NCBI GenBank assembly: GCA_002408445.1
Contig: DHSK01000119.1
Location: 1-53,921, forward strand
DNA length: 53,921 nt
Direction of reading: 5' to 3'
Source: Syntrophomonas sp. UBA5288
GTDB taxonomy: Bacteria; Bacillota; Syntrophomonadia; Syntrophomonadales; Syntrophomonadaceae
This document shows positions 43,918 through 53,301 of the stretch, in pieces; within the stretch, counting starts at the first letter, position 1, and the number at the start of each line of letters is the position of its first letter. The position numbers and the translations under genes were made by a program. The notes beneath the pieces are model-generated. The model did no database searches and had not been told where the DNA came from. It saw only the letters and a program-made list of their open reading frames with translations.

Positions 43918-45240
43918 TTGGATAGTATAATAAATGTTATCGGCGGTGGCCTGGCCGGTTCAGAAGCGGCGTTCTTTCTGGCTGAGCAGGGTTTGAAAGT
44001 TAAGCTGTGGGAAATGCGCCCGGCCCACATGACCCCGGTACACCGCACGCCCAATATGGCTGAACTGGTATGCAGCAATTCTTTGAAATCGGACTTGCCT
44101 GATACCGCGCAGGGGTTACTAAAAAGTGAAATGAGAATAATGGGTTCACTGCTGCTCCACTGCGCAGAAACGGCCAGAGTACCTGCAGGTTCTGCCCTGG
44201 CGGTGGATCGGGACCTTTTTTCAGAGTTGGTTACCCGTCGTCTGCGCGAGCATTCCAATATTACTATTATAAATGCAGAAGTAACATCCTTTCCGGCCGA
44301 TGAAATTACCGTGCTGGCCACCGGCCCTTTGACTTCGGACGCTTTAAGCTCAGTTCTCAAAGAATACAACGGTGAAGAAAATCTGCATTTTTATGATGCG
44401 GTGGCTCCCAGCATAACCGAGGAGAGCCTGGATAAGAGTATAGTTTTTAAAGCTTCGCGTTATGGCAAGGGCAGTGATGATTACTATAATTGTCCTTTTG
44501 ATCAGGAACAGTATGAAAAATTTTATAATTGCCTGCTGGAAGCCGATATAAATGAAGGGCATCCGGTGGATAAAAAGCTGTTTTTCAGCGGCTGTATGCC
44601 GATCGAAGTAATGGCTCGGCGGGGCAAGGATACCTTAAGATTCGGTCCTATGCGTCCAGTCGGATTGAAATGTGCAGATGGGTCCAGAGCCTATGCCATC
44701 GTGCAGTTGCGCCAGGAGGACAAGGACGGCCGCATATACGGTTTGGTTGGTTTTCAGACCCGGTTAAAATGGGGAGACCAGGATAAAGTTTTCCGGCTTA
44801 TCCCAGGATTGGGAAAAGCAGAATTTGTACGTTACGGGGTGATGCACCGCAACACCTATTTAAATAGTCCCCGGCTTTTATTGCCTACCTTACAACTACG
44901 CACTGCCCCCAAAATCATATTTGCCGGGCAGGTAACCGGAGTAGAGGGATATATGGAGTCTGCCGCCACCGGAATATTTGCCGGTATAAATGCTGCGCGC
45001 CTGGCCCGGGGGGACTCTCCTGTGCAATTGCCCGCAGAATCTATGCTGGGTGCACTGGTCAATTTTATTACCACGGCCGACAGTAAAAGCTTCCAACCCA
45101 TTAATGCGAATTTTGGCATATTGCCACCGCTAGCCGATCCGGTGCGGGATAAAAAAATTCGTTACAGTTTATATGTAAAAAGAGCGTTACAGGTAATGAC
45201 TAAATTTTCAGAATTGTTTATGGGGCAGGTTGTCAAATAA
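43918..45240 (+). CDS. trmFO: Methylenetetrahydrofolate-tRNA-(uracil-5-)-methyltransferase TrmFO
   Basis: A 440-residue flavoprotein that methylates U54 of tRNA using methylene-tetrahydrofolate and FADH2. The N-terminal FAD-binding fold VIGGGLAGSEAAFFLAEQGL is at 7-26; RRGKDTLRFGPMRPVGL near 235-251 is conserved, and CSNSLKSD near residue 60 is a family hallmark. TTG 43918 with GAGGAG at 43904-43909. The former name was Gid; the gene is next to topA and xerC as in Bacillus. Confidence 0.96.
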   Translation: MDSIINVIGGGLAGSEAAFFLAEQGLKVKLWEMRPAHMTPVHRTPNMAELVCSNSLKSDLPDTAQGLLKSEMRIMGSLLLHCAETARVPAGSALAVDRDLFSELVTRRLREHSNITIINAEVTSFPADEITVLATGPLTSDALSSVLKEYNGEENLHFYDAVAPSITEESLDKSIVFKASRYGKGSDDYYNCPFDQEQYEKFYNCLLEADINEGHPVDKKLFFSGCMPIEVMARRGKDTLRFGPMRPVGLKCADGSRAYAIVQLRQEDKDGRIYGLVGFQTRLKWGDQDKVFRLIPGLGKAEFVRYGVMHRNTYLNSPRLLLPTLQLRTAPKIIFAGQVTGVEGYMESAATGIFAGINAARLARGDSPVQLPAESMLGALVNFITTADSKSFQPINANFGILPPLADPVRDKKIRYSLYVKRALQVMTKFSELFMGQVVK

Positions 45241-45292
45241 TGTTTATTATGCTAGCCTATTCCTATATATAATATGGGGGAAGGAAAATAGT

Positions 45293-46201
45293 TTGCTTTT
45301 TTCGCATGTGGAAGGGTTTTTGAACCATTTAAGGATTGAAAAAAGTGCTTCGCCTTTAACAATTATCAGTTATCGCACCGATTTAACGCAGTTTTTAGAT
45401 TTTCTGGCCGAATGTAATGAATTGACCCGGGAAGAGATACCGAATCAGGCCTTAAATCATAAATCGGTCAGAGAATATCTGGCGTCATTGCAGGACGACG
45501 GTTTGAGCAGGTCCACTATGGCGCGCAAGCTCGCATCTCTGCGTTCATTTGTGAAATACCTGTGCCGGGAAAATGTACTGGCAGGCAATCCTATCGCTGC
45601 AGTAGCTACCCCCCGGCAGGAGAAAAAACTTCCACGCTTTTTATATCCGGTTGAAGTGGAAGTATTGCTTAATGCACCGGATATCAGCCGGCCCGTGGGC
45701 AAGAGAGACCGGGCCATATTAGAGACGCTTTATTGCAGCGGGGTCAGAGTTAGTGAATTAACCGGAATGGACCTGGCCGACTTTGATCCTGATGAAGATT
45801 TTACCCGGGTTAAGGGCAAAGGCAATAAAGAACGTCTGGTGCCAATAGGTTCGAGAGCGCGCGAGGCTTTGCAGGTATATATTAAATTAGCCCGCCCCTG
45901 CCTGCTTAAAAATAGGCAGCCAAACGATGCTCTGTTTTTAAACCAATATGGCAGCCGGCTATCCCCCCGCAGCATAAGAAATTTGATTAATAAATATGTT
46001 GAAAAGGCCGCCCTTAATCAAAAAGTCAGCCCGCACACCCTGCGCCATTCATTCGCTACCCATTTATTGAATGCAGGGGCGGATTTAAGATCGGTACAGG
46101 AACTTTTAGGGCATGTAAAATTATCGACCACCCAGATTTACACCCATCTTACCCGAGATGATATTCAAAGAATATTTAATAAATCACATCCACGGAGGTA
46201 G
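45293..46201 (+). CDS. xerC: Site-specific tyrosine recombinase XerC
   Basis: A 302-residue tyrosine recombinase that resolves chromosome dimers at dif. The catalytic set is complete: R152 (SGVRVSEL), K176 region in KGKGNKE, H248 and R251 (PHTLRHS), H274 (LGHVKL) and Y283 (QIYTH). TTG 45293 is chosen because it gives the standard length and GGAAGGA at about 45279 lies upstream; an earlier in-frame start at 45230 would overlap trmFO and add 21 unlike residues. It corresponds to codV in Bacillus, the first gene of the codVWXY unit. Confidence 0.94.
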   Translation: MLFSHVEGFLNHLRIEKSASPLTIISYRTDLTQFLDFLAECNELTREEIPNQALNHKSVREYLASLQDDGLSRSTMARKLASLRSFVKYLCRENVLAGNPIAAVATPRQEKKLPRFLYPVEVEVLLNAPDISRPVGKRDRAILETLYCSGVRVSELTGMDLADFDPDEDFTRVKGKGNKERLVPIGSRAREALQVYIKLARPCLLKNRQPNDALFLNQYGSRLSPRSIRNLINKYVEKAALNQKVSPHTLRHSFATHLLNAGADLRSVQELLGHVKLSTTQIYTHLTRDDIQRIFNKSHPRR

Positions 46202-46205
46202 TGCA

Positions 46206-46739
46206 ATGTTTGAAGCAACTACAATTTTGGCCATAAGACGCGGCAAAACCACAGCCATTGCCGGCGATGGGCAGGTAACCTTTGGTCAGAATACGATTAT
46301 GAAAAAAAGCGCCGTAAAAATTCGCAGACTATACGAGGACAAGGTTATTGCAGGTTTTGCCGGTTCGGTGGCAGACGCTTTCACCTTGTTTTCCAAATTT
46401 GAGGAAAAATTAAAACAATCCGGAGGCAATCTTACCCGGGCTGCCGTAGATATAGCCAAAGAATGGAGATCAGACCGGGTATTAAGAAAGCTCGAGGCCC
46501 TTTTGATAGTAGCAGACCGGGACAATATGTTTATAATATCGGGCAATGGTGAAGTAATAGAACCGGATGACGGCATTGCCGCCATTGGCTCAGGTGGTGC
46601 CTATGCGCTGGCGGCAGCACGGGCACTTAGCCGCTTTACTGAACTTGAGGCCAAGGATATTGCCGTACAGTCCCTTACAATAGCTTCTGAAATATGCATT
46701 TATACCAATGACCATATTTCAGTGGAAGTAATAGAATGA
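46206..46739 (+). CDS. hslV: ATP-dependent protease subunit HslV
   Basis: A 177-residue peptidase of the HslUV (ClpYQ) protease. Residues 1-7 are MFEATTI; the catalytic nucleophile would be T5 after removal of the first residues, with GDGQVTFGQ at 21-29 and GFAGSVADAFTLF near 50-62 strongly conserved. ATG 46206 with GGAGG at 46195-46199; an upstream in-frame start at 46158 lies within xerC and is unlikely. It pairs with hslU 13 bp downstream. Confidence 0.95.
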   Translation: MFEATTILAIRRGKTTAIAGDGQVTFGQNTIMKKSAVKIRRLYEDKVIAGFAGSVADAFTLFSKFEEKLKQSGGNLTRAAVDIAKEWRSDRVLRKLEALLIVADRDNMFIISGNGEVIEPDDGIAAIGSGGAYALAAARALSRFTELEAKDIAVQSLTIASEICIYTNDHISVEVIE

Positions 46740-46752
46740 GGAGGAGATTACC

Positions 46753-48150
46753 TTGCACAGTCTTACACCTCGTGAAATAGTTGAACAACTGGATAAGTAC
46801 ATCATCGGACAGAATGCTGCCAAAAAGGCTGTAGCCATAGCGTTGCGGAACCGTTATAGACGGAGAAAATTACCGGCAGAATTACAGGAAGAGATCTATC
46901 CCAAGAATATTATTATGATAGGTTCCACCGGTGTGGGAAAAACAGAGATAGCCAGACGTCTGGCCAAGCTGGTGCGGGCTCCTTTTATTAAGGTTGAAGC
47001 CAGCAAATTTACTGAAGTTGGTTATGTGGGACGCGATGTGGATTCCATGATTCGTGATCTGGTGGAAACAGCCATACAGATGGTAAAACAAACCAGGCTG
47101 GCCGAAGTGGAAGATAAGGGACGTCAGTTGGCGGAAGAACGCATACTCGACTATATCCTTCCCTTACCCGAGAAAAAGAAACCGGTTCGCAATCCCTTTG
47201 ATTTTCTTTTGGGCCAGAACCAGGAAACCCACAGTACTGATGAGGGGTATGACAGCAAGCTGGCGGATATCGAGAAAAAGAGAGAGATTATCAGGCAAAA
47301 GATATCCCGCTTGGAGTTGGAAAACGAGACTATTGAGATAGAAGTGGAAGAAAAAAATCCCTCATTTATGGATATTATCTCCGGCTCCGGAGTGGAACAG
47401 ATGGGGGTCAATATTCAGGATGTTTTTGGCGGTCTATTACCCAAGAATAAAAAGAAACGCCGGGTAACGGTGGAAGAAGCCCGGACTATATTAACCTACG
47501 AGGAAGCACAGCGTCTGGTGGACATGGACGAAGTCAACCGGCAGGCGATTTCCCTGGTTGAACAGGAGGGTATAGTATTTCTGGATGAAATCGACAAGAT
47601 TGCCGGCAAAGAAGGCGGTTATGGTCCGGATGTTTCGCGGGAAGGTGTGCAGCGGGATATTTTGCCCATAGTCGAAGGTTCTACCATAGTAACCAAATAT
47701 GGACCGGTAAAAACCGATCATATTCTTTTTATAGCTGCCGGTGCTTTTCATGTAAGCAAGCCCTCTGATCTCATCCCTGAGCTGCAGGGACGATTTCCTA
47801 TCCGGGTGGAACTGGAGAATCTTACCCGGGAAGACCTGTGCCGGATTCTTACGGAGCCTCATAATGCACTGGTCAAACAATATAAGGCGTTGCTGTCTAC
47901 TGAAGATCTGCAACTGGAATTTTCCACGGAGGCCATTGCCTATATGGCTGAAATAGCCTATGAAGTTAATAACCGGACCGAGAATATCGGTGCTCGTCGT
48001 TTGCACACTATAATGGAAAAAGTACTGGAAGACCTTCTATTTGATTCTGCTTATATGAGCGGGCAGACTTTGCTGATTGATAAAGCGTATGTTGAGCAAA
48101 GATTAAATAAAATAGTACATGATGATGATTTAAGCAGATACATATTGTAG
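46753..48150 (+). CDS. hslU: ATP-dependent protease ATPase subunit HslU
   Basis: A 465-residue AAA+ unfoldase feeding HslV. Walker A GSTGVGKT at 57-64, Walker B VFLDEID at 275-281, sensor arginine region ELQGRFPIRVEL near 343-354, and a C-terminal tail (DDDLSRYIL) that docks into HslV. The intermediate I domain (about 110-240) is normal in length. TTG start 46753 with GAGGAG at 46741-46746. Confidence 0.96.
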   Translation: MHSLTPREIVEQLDKYIIGQNAAKKAVAIALRNRYRRRKLPAELQEEIYPKNIIMIGSTGVGKTEIARRLAKLVRAPFIKVEASKFTEVGYVGRDVDSMIRDLVETAIQMVKQTRLAEVEDKGRQLAEERILDYILPLPEKKKPVRNPFDFLLGQNQETHSTDEGYDSKLADIEKKREIIRQKISRLELENETIEIEVEEKNPSFMDIISGSGVEQMGVNIQDVFGGLLPKNKKKRRVTVEEARTILTYEEAQRLVDMDEVNRQAISLVEQEGIVFLDEIDKIAGKEGGYGPDVSREGVQRDILPIVEGSTIVTKYGPVKTDHILFIAAGAFHVSKPSDLIPELQGRFPIRVELENLTREDLCRILTEPHNALVKQYKALLSTEDLQLEFSTEAIAYMAEIAYEVNNRTENIGARRLHTIMEKVLEDLLFDSAYMSGQTLLIDKAYVEQRLNKIVHDDDLSRYIL

Positions 48151-48164
48151 GAGGTAATGAAGCA

Positions 48165-48947
48165 GTGAGTAAAGCTCTGTTAGAAAAATCCCGGGCCATT
48201 AACCGCATGCTGCAAAAAATAAGCGGTAACCCGGTAGATTTTTACGAAATGTGCCAGGTTCTTTCCAAAAATCTTTTATGCAGTGCTTTTATCGTAGGAC
48301 GGCGGGGGCAGATAATTGGTTACGCTTTTAGCGAAGATGAGCCTTGCAGTAATATCGACCAATTGATAAGTCACACGGAACGATTTCCGGAAAGTTTCAA
48401 TCAGGAGTTTTTAAACATTCAAGAAACCCACACCAACATGTTTCTGGAAAAGGGCCGTAAATGCATATTTAACTATGATGACAAACACTGTAATTGTTCG
48501 AAGCAAAGATGGGTAATCGTACCTGTTTTTGGGGGTGCCAACCGTATAGCTACACTGATATTGACTCGCCGGCAAATGGATTTTGATGATGAAGATGTTG
48601 TACTGGCCGAATATGGAGCCATTGTTGTTGCTAATGAGGTTATGCGCATCAGAACGGAAAGAATTGAAGAAGAGGCCCGTAAAAAGGCTTCAGTCCAAAT
48701 TGCCATAGCTACCCTGTCTTATTCTGAAAAAGAGGCCATTGAGCACATTATGGCAGAATTAAAAGGGACCGAAGGACTCCTGGTAGCCAGCCGGATAGCC
48801 GACAAGGTTGGTATAACCCGTTCGGTTATTGTCAGCGCTCTGCGTAAATTTGAAAGTGCCGGGGTAATAGAATCCCGTTCCCTGGGCATGAAAGGGACTT
48901 ATATAAAAGTCTTAAATGATTATCTGTTTGATGAACTTCGTAAATAG
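48165..48947 (+). CDS. codY: GTP- and branched-chain amino acid-sensing repressor CodY
   Basis: A 260-residue global regulator. The N-terminal GAF domain (about 1-155) binds branched-chain amino acids and the C-terminal winged helix has the nearly invariant ASRIADKVGITRSVIVSALRKFESAGVIESRSLGMKGTY from about 205 to 244. CodY represses nutrient-uptake, competence and motility genes in rich conditions. GTG start with GGAGGT at 48150-48155. It is linked to the flagellar genes beginning 310 bp downstream. Since Rel makes (p)ppGpp from GTP, both starvation regulators are encoded in this window. Confidence 0.97.
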   Translation: MSKALLEKSRAINRMLQKISGNPVDFYEMCQVLSKNLLCSAFIVGRRGQIIGYAFSEDEPCSNIDQLISHTERFPESFNQEFLNIQETHTNMFLEKGRKCIFNYDDKHCNCSKQRWVIVPVFGGANRIATLILTRRQMDFDDEDVVLAEYGAIVVANEVMRIRTERIEEEARKKASVQIAIATLSYSEKEAIEHIMAELKGTEGLLVASRIADKVGITRSVIVSALRKFESAGVIESRSLGMKGTYIKVLNDYLFDELRK

Positions 48948-49026
48948 TTCAAGAAGCATCATAGGTGTGTGCGCGCCAGGGCGATTTTTATGATTTAACA
49001 GAAAATATTTAGGTTATGATTTGAAG

Positions 49027-49170
49027 AATATTGGTTTGTGCCCTCAGGGTCTGCCTGAGAGCACAATTGCAAAAGCAGGGAAATAGGTCTTTAGGCCGGT
49101 GCATAGTATACCAAAAAGAATATTTTGAGCAATCTTACAGGCCAGATAGTAAAACTGGCCTAATTTTTTT
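49027..49170 (+). ncRNA. Candidate structured leader or small RNA between codY and flgB
   Basis: The 310-bp codY-flgB gap holds several paired elements. AATATTGGT (49028-49036) can close on ACC and AATATT near 49110-49123. GTGC and CTCAGG pair with CCTGAG and GCAC (49038-49064). A terminator AGGCCAG/CTGGCCT with a T run is at 49139-49170. This is more order than a plain codY terminator needs. I could not match it to a known riboswitch class. Ends are approximate. Confidence 0.35.
49139..49170 (+). terminator. Intrinsic terminator between codY and flgB
   Basis: AGGCCAG (49139-49145) pairs with CTGGCCT (49155-49161), followed by AATTTTTTT. It separates the codY unit from the flagellar operon, or terminates the leader RNA described above. 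Confidence 0.85.
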
Positions 49171-49257
49171 GTAAATTTAGGTATAGTATGACTTTAAAAA
49201 AGGAATTTTGTCTGGTAAAGTAGAATTTATCGGGAAAATGATGCTAGAGGTGATACT

Positions 49258-49668
49258 TTGCTGGACAAATTACTAAATTCTGGGACTCAGATGCTACTTC
49301 AAAAAAGTTTGGATGTTGCCAGTCTGCGTAATGAGGTATTGGCTGATAATATTGCTAATGTTAATACACCCGGGTTCAAACGCAAAGAAGTGATTTTTGA
49401 AGACAAAATCAGGAACGCTATGGCAGGCAATAATAGTAAACTCAACCTGACCGATGATCGCCATATACAAGCACAGGATAACAATGCGCAATTGGAACCA
49501 GAAATCAAAAAGATGGATGACCTTAGCTATCGCAATGATGAAAACAACGTGGATATTGATGTGGAATCGGCCAAGATGGCCAAAAATATAGTTTTGTATG
49601 ATTTTCTGGGACAGAGTATGAGCAATGAATTAAAATTGCTGCGTATTGCGATTACAGGGAGGAGGTAA
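49258..49668 (+). CDS. flgB: Flagellar basal-body rod protein FlgB
   Basis: A 136-residue proximal rod protein of the flagellar basal body, exported through the flagellar type III apparatus. The N-terminal motif LADNIANVNTPGFKRKEV near 30-47 is the rod/hook family signature. TTG start at 49258 with AGAGGTGAT at 49246-49254. First gene of the flgB-flgC-fliE-fliF-fliG-fliH series. Confidence 0.95.
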   Translation: MLDKLLNSGTQMLLQKSLDVASLRNEVLADNIANVNTPGFKRKEVIFEDKIRNAMAGNNSKLNLTDDRHIQAQDNNAQLEPEIKKMDDLSYRNDENNVDIDVESAKMAKNIVLYDFLGQSMSNELKLLRIAITGRR

Positions 49669-49671
49669 ATC

Positions 49672-50124
49672 TTGAGTTTTTTAAGCACCATTGATATAAG
49701 TGCATCAGGCTTAACCGCCCAGCGTTTGCGGATGGATACTATTGCCAATAACATGGCCAATGCGGAAACTACCCGGGTAGCAAACGGGACCGGGCCTTAT
49801 CACAGGCAGGTAGTGGTTTTTGAAGCGCGGTCGGGTGAAAAAGCCAGCTTTAACAATATACTTGAAGCACAGATGCAAGCTACCGGGTCAGGGGTCAGAG
49901 TAAAAGAAATTCGTGAAATTAGTGATGCTGAATCACCTTATCGAAGAGTATATGACCCATCCCACCCCGACGCGGATGCACAGGGTTATGTAAATTACCC
50001 GAATGTAAATATTGTGGAAGAAATGATAAACATGATAAGTTCAACCCGTGCTTATGAGGCTAATGCCAAGGTGATTGAAGGAACCAAAAGCATGGCCGCA
50101 CGAGCATTGGAAATTGGCAGATAG
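49672..50124 (+). CDS. flgC: Flagellar basal-body rod protein FlgC
   Basis: A 150-residue rod protein. The N-terminus SFLSTIDISASGLTAQRLRM and the NNMANAETTRVANGTGPYHRQVVVFE stretch are typical, as is the C-terminal VNIVEEMINMISSTRAYEANAKVI helix. TTG start 49672 with GGAGG at 49659-49663. It is separated from flgB by 3 bp. Confidence 0.96.
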   Translation: MSFLSTIDISASGLTAQRLRMDTIANNMANAETTRVANGTGPYHRQVVVFEARSGEKASFNNILEAQMQATGSGVRVKEIREISDAESPYRRVYDPSHPDADAQGYVNYPNVNIVEEMINMISSTRAYEANAKVIEGTKSMAARALEIGR

Positions 50125-50135
50125 GGGGGTTGGAG

Positions 50136-50438
50136 ATGAGGTTGGATTCTATTGCGGATATTTCACCGCTTTCCACCACAAAAAAGGCAGAAGGCGTTGA
50201 GAATACGGATGATCAGAACATTAGTTTCAGTGAATATTTAAACAAGGCATTGAACGAAGTCAATGATCTGCAGCAACAAGCAGCCATTAGTGCCGAAAGA
50301 CTGGCAATGGGTGATGAAAGCTATCTGCACAATACGATGATTGCCTATGAAAAAGCTAATCTGGCCTTAGAACTTACCATAGAAATCCGTAATAAGATCG
50401 TAGAAGCTTATCAGGAGATAATGCGTATACAGATGTAA
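50136..50438 (+). CDS. fliE: Flagellar hook-basal body protein FliE
   Basis: A 100-residue protein linking the MS ring to the rod. The C-terminal region LHNTMIAYEKANLALELTIEIRNKIVEAYQEIMRIQ is the family signature. ATG 50136 is chosen because AGGGGGG at 50123-50129 lies 6 nt upstream; an earlier TTG at 50130 directly abuts that site. It is followed by a repeat block rather than directly by fliF. Confidence 0.93.
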   Translation: MRLDSIADISPLSTTKKAEGVENTDDQNISFSEYLNKALNEVNDLQQQAAISAERLAMGDESYLHNTMIAYEKANLALELTIEIRNKIVEAYQEIMRIQM

Positions 50439-50441
50439 TTT

Positions 50442-50597
50442 GAAAATTCAACACAGAAGGACACAGATTAATTATGATTAACACAGAACCTAATAATGAC
50501 AACCACACAGAGTATAAGAGGGGAACAAATGCAGGGGTGGGGTGTTAAGGTTAGCGTCCGGGGTGCAAGAGTTCTTAATACCTCAACCCGGCATAAC
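50442..50597 (+). repeat. Composite intergenic repeat, modules D + C
   Basis: Module D (50442-50487) is 45 of 46 identical to 35255-35300. GGGGTGTTAAGGTTAGCG (50541-50558) is shared with 35447, and the C core lies at 50556-50597. It occupies the 243-bp gap between fliE and fliF, splitting the flagellar operon. No gene is seen in this gap. Confidence 0.8.
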
Positions 50598-50681
50598 CTA
50601 TTCTTATACTTATTTTCATAAGTGGTTGTGGCATGCAGCCATGGTCGGCTAATTTAGTTATTATTCGTGGGGAGTTAATAA

Positions 50682-52285
50682 ATGGATAAATTGCTCAATA
50701 ATTTTCGACAACTCGGCAGTCGCGCACGAGACATCTGGTCCCGGCTTAGTTTAAACCAAAAGGTGCTTTTTGGCGGAGCAGCCCTAATGATAGTAATAGC
50801 TGTGGCAGTACTGGCCTTTAATTCCAGGCAGGTTCAATATGAGGTCCTTTATAATGACTTAAGCGAAAAAGATGCTGCGGCGATTGTTGACCAGTTAAAT
50901 GAAAATAAAACCCCATACAAGCTGGAGGAAAATGGTGCAACCATTCTGGTTCCGTCTGAAGTTAAATACCAGACCCGTTTAAAGATGGCCGGAGAAAATC
51001 TGCCTCAGGGACAGGCCGGTTTCGAATTATTCCAGCAAAACAATTTTGCCGAGACCCAAAGTGATAAGAAGGTTAAATATCAGGAGGCTTTACAGGGTGA
51101 ATTGGCCAGGACTATCCAGAGCCTGGGAAAAATCAAAGCCGCCCGGGTCCATCTGGTTTTGCCGGAACCATCTTTATATTCTGACAAAGAAGAGCAACCC
51201 AGTGCTTCCATCGCTATTACTACCAAGGACAATGAGACTCTTACCCCGCAGGAAGTAAAAGGTATCGTCCATCTGGTAGCCAACAGCGTGGAAAACCTGG
51301 ATCCCCAAAATATAGTATTGTCGATCAAAACGGTGATCTCATCTCCGATAATCTGCCGGAGGGCGACGGCAGTTCCACTGATCTGGTTAAACAACAAATG
51401 GCTATGAAAAAAGAGTACGAGAAAGAAAAACAGCTGGCTATTCAAAGCATGCTGGACGAAACCCTGGGTAAGGGCAATTCGGTGGTACGGGTAAATGTCG
51501 AATTAAATTTTAATGATGCCGATCAGGTAGACAAAAAATACACCCACGATCCTGACGGGACTTTTGTGCGCAGTGAACAGCTAACTGCAGAATCCGGAAC
51601 CAATCAGGCCGCCCAGCAAGAGGGAGTACCCGGGACAGATACCAATGTACCACAATACACCGAGGTCAATCCGCCGGCCGGCAATTCTTCTTATGACAAA
51701 AGCAGCAAAACCAGGAATTATGAGATAAATGAAACCCAGACTACCACTAAATTTTCCCAGGGCGATGTAAAATATGATTATTTAACTGTATCAGTACTTG
51801 TTAATAATGCGAAAGTAGGGAAGATGAATCTGGGGGATACGGAGGAATCCCGCTCTGAAAAAATAAGAAATATCGTTGCCACCGCCTGTGGCTTGCGGGA
51901 GAACCGGCCGGATGAAAATGTTAGCCTTAAAGATAATATTTCCGTAGCTTTTATGGACTTCTATACCCAAGCTGAACCTGAACCCAAAGCCTCCGGCATT
52001 TTTGCTAAAATGCCATGGGTACCGTGGGTGCTGGCGCTGGTCTCCCTTATTGTAATTCTGGCAGCGTGGCGCTTGACCAGGAAAAAGCCGGAAGAAGACT
52101 TGGAAGAAGGCTTTGATACCCTGGTTGAAGATGAAATCAAAATTGAGGATCTGATTGACCGGAATCTAACCCCCGAAGAAAAAGAACGGGAAAAGATAAA
52201 ACAGGAAATCGATAAACTCATAGATGAAGATCCTGCCAGTGCAGCTCAGGTAGTCAAAACCTGGCTGATGGAAGATGCGAGGTGA
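50682..52285 (+). pseudogene. fliF: fliF, flagellar MS-ring protein, single frameshift
   Basis: FliF forms the membrane MS ring of the basal body. The first part (50682 to about 51316) encodes the N-terminal membrane helix (about 27-47) and YscJ/FliF ring domain, up to NLDPQNIV. The second part continues from about 51317 in the -1 frame with IVDQNGDLISDNLPEGDG, through the C-terminal membrane helix WVPWVLALVSLIVILAAW and an acidic tail. Joined, they give about 534 residues, the usual length. One missing base near 51315-51319 breaks the frame; as written, translation ends at 51407. No slippery heptamer is visible. It may be a sequencing error or a real mutation; neighbours fliG and fliH are intact. 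Confidence 0.88.
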
Positions 52286-52290
52286 TATAG

Positions 52291-53301
52291 TTGACTACTA
52301 AAAAACCGCTCAGCGGCAGGCAAAAAGCAGCCAGCTTTCTGATCTATTTAGGACCGGAAAAGTCGGCGCAATTGTTTAAACATCTCAACGATGAAGAGAT
52401 AGAACAATTAACCTTGGAAATTGCCAACGTACGTCAGGTCAACAAAGATAAAATAGACGATATTTTTCGTGAGTTCTACGAAATGGCCCTGGCCAGCCAA
52501 TACATTGGCCAGGGAGGTATAGCTTATGCCCGTGAAGTTCTGGAAAGGGCGTACGGGGAAGACAAAACCGTGGAGATAATCGGCCGGATATCTGCATCTT
52601 TGCAGGTAAGACCGTTTGATTTCATGCGTAAAACCGAACCCCAGCAACTTTTAAATTTTATTCAGTCTGAACATCCTCAGACCATAGCGTTAATTCTGGC
52701 ATATCTGGAGCCGGAGAAAGCATCGACCATACTGTCGGCCTTACCGCCCGAAAGGCAGTCGGAAGTAGCCAAACGCATAGCCATAATGGATACCACTTCA
52801 CCTGACGTTATCAAGGAGGTAGAACGAGTCCTGGAAAGAAAGCTGTCTTCCATAGCACCTCAGGAACTAACCAATGCCGGTGGTATAAAATCGGTGGTGG
52901 AAATTATCAATCGGGTGGACCGGGGTACAGAAAAGACCATAATGGAAGCACTGGAAGTACAGGACCCGGAACTGGCAGAAGAAATAAAGAAACTTATGTT
53001 TGTCTTTGAAGATATTGTTATTATTGATGACCGCTCGGTCCAAAGGGTATTACGTGAGGTTGAATCGCAGGATCTGGCCCTCGCCTTAAAGGGTGCCAGT
53101 ACCGAAGTATCACAGAAGATATTCACCAATATGTCACAAAGGGCGTCGGATATGTTAAGAGAAGATATAGAGTTTATGGGACCGGTACGCTTACGTGACG
53201 TAGAAGAAGCTCAGCAGCGTATAGTGAATATCATCCGCAAGCTGGAAGATAGCGGCGAAATCGTAGTGGCCCGGGGCGGAGGGGATGAAGTAGTTGTCTA
53301 G
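52291..53301 (+). CDS. fliG: Flagellar motor switch protein FliG
   Basis: A 336-residue rotor protein on the cytoplasmic face of the MS ring. N-terminal FliF-binding domain, middle domain with the EHPQ motif (QSEHPQTIALILAYL near 128-142), and C-terminal torque domain with charged residues that face the stator. TTG start 52291 with GAGGTGATA at 52279-52287. It overlaps fliH by 8 nt. Confidence 0.97.
   Translation: MTTKKPLSGRQKAASFLIYLGPEKSAQLFKHLNDEEIEQLTLEIANVRQVNKDKIDDIFREFYEMALASQYIGQGGIAYAREVLERAYGEDKTVEIIGRISASLQVRPFDFMRKTEPQQLLNFIQSEHPQTIALILAYLEPEKASTILSALPPERQSEVAKRIAIMDTTSPDVIKEVERVLERKLSSIAPQELTNAGGIKSVVEIINRVDRGTEKTIMEALEVQDPELAEEIKKLMFVFEDIVIIDDRSVQRVLREVESQDLALALKGASTEVSQKIFTNMSQRASDMLREDIEFMGPVRLRDVEEAQQRIVNIIRKLEDSGEIVVARGGGDEVVV

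Noticed and set aside
49027..49130. A c-di-GMP-I (GEMM) riboswitch before flgB
   Set aside because: GCAAAAGC and GGTC look faintly similar, but the conserved GEMM core and receptor nucleotides are absent.
51305..51325. Programmed -1 frameshifting in fliF
   Set aside because: There is no X-XXY-YYZ slippery sequence at the junction; a simple indel explains it better.
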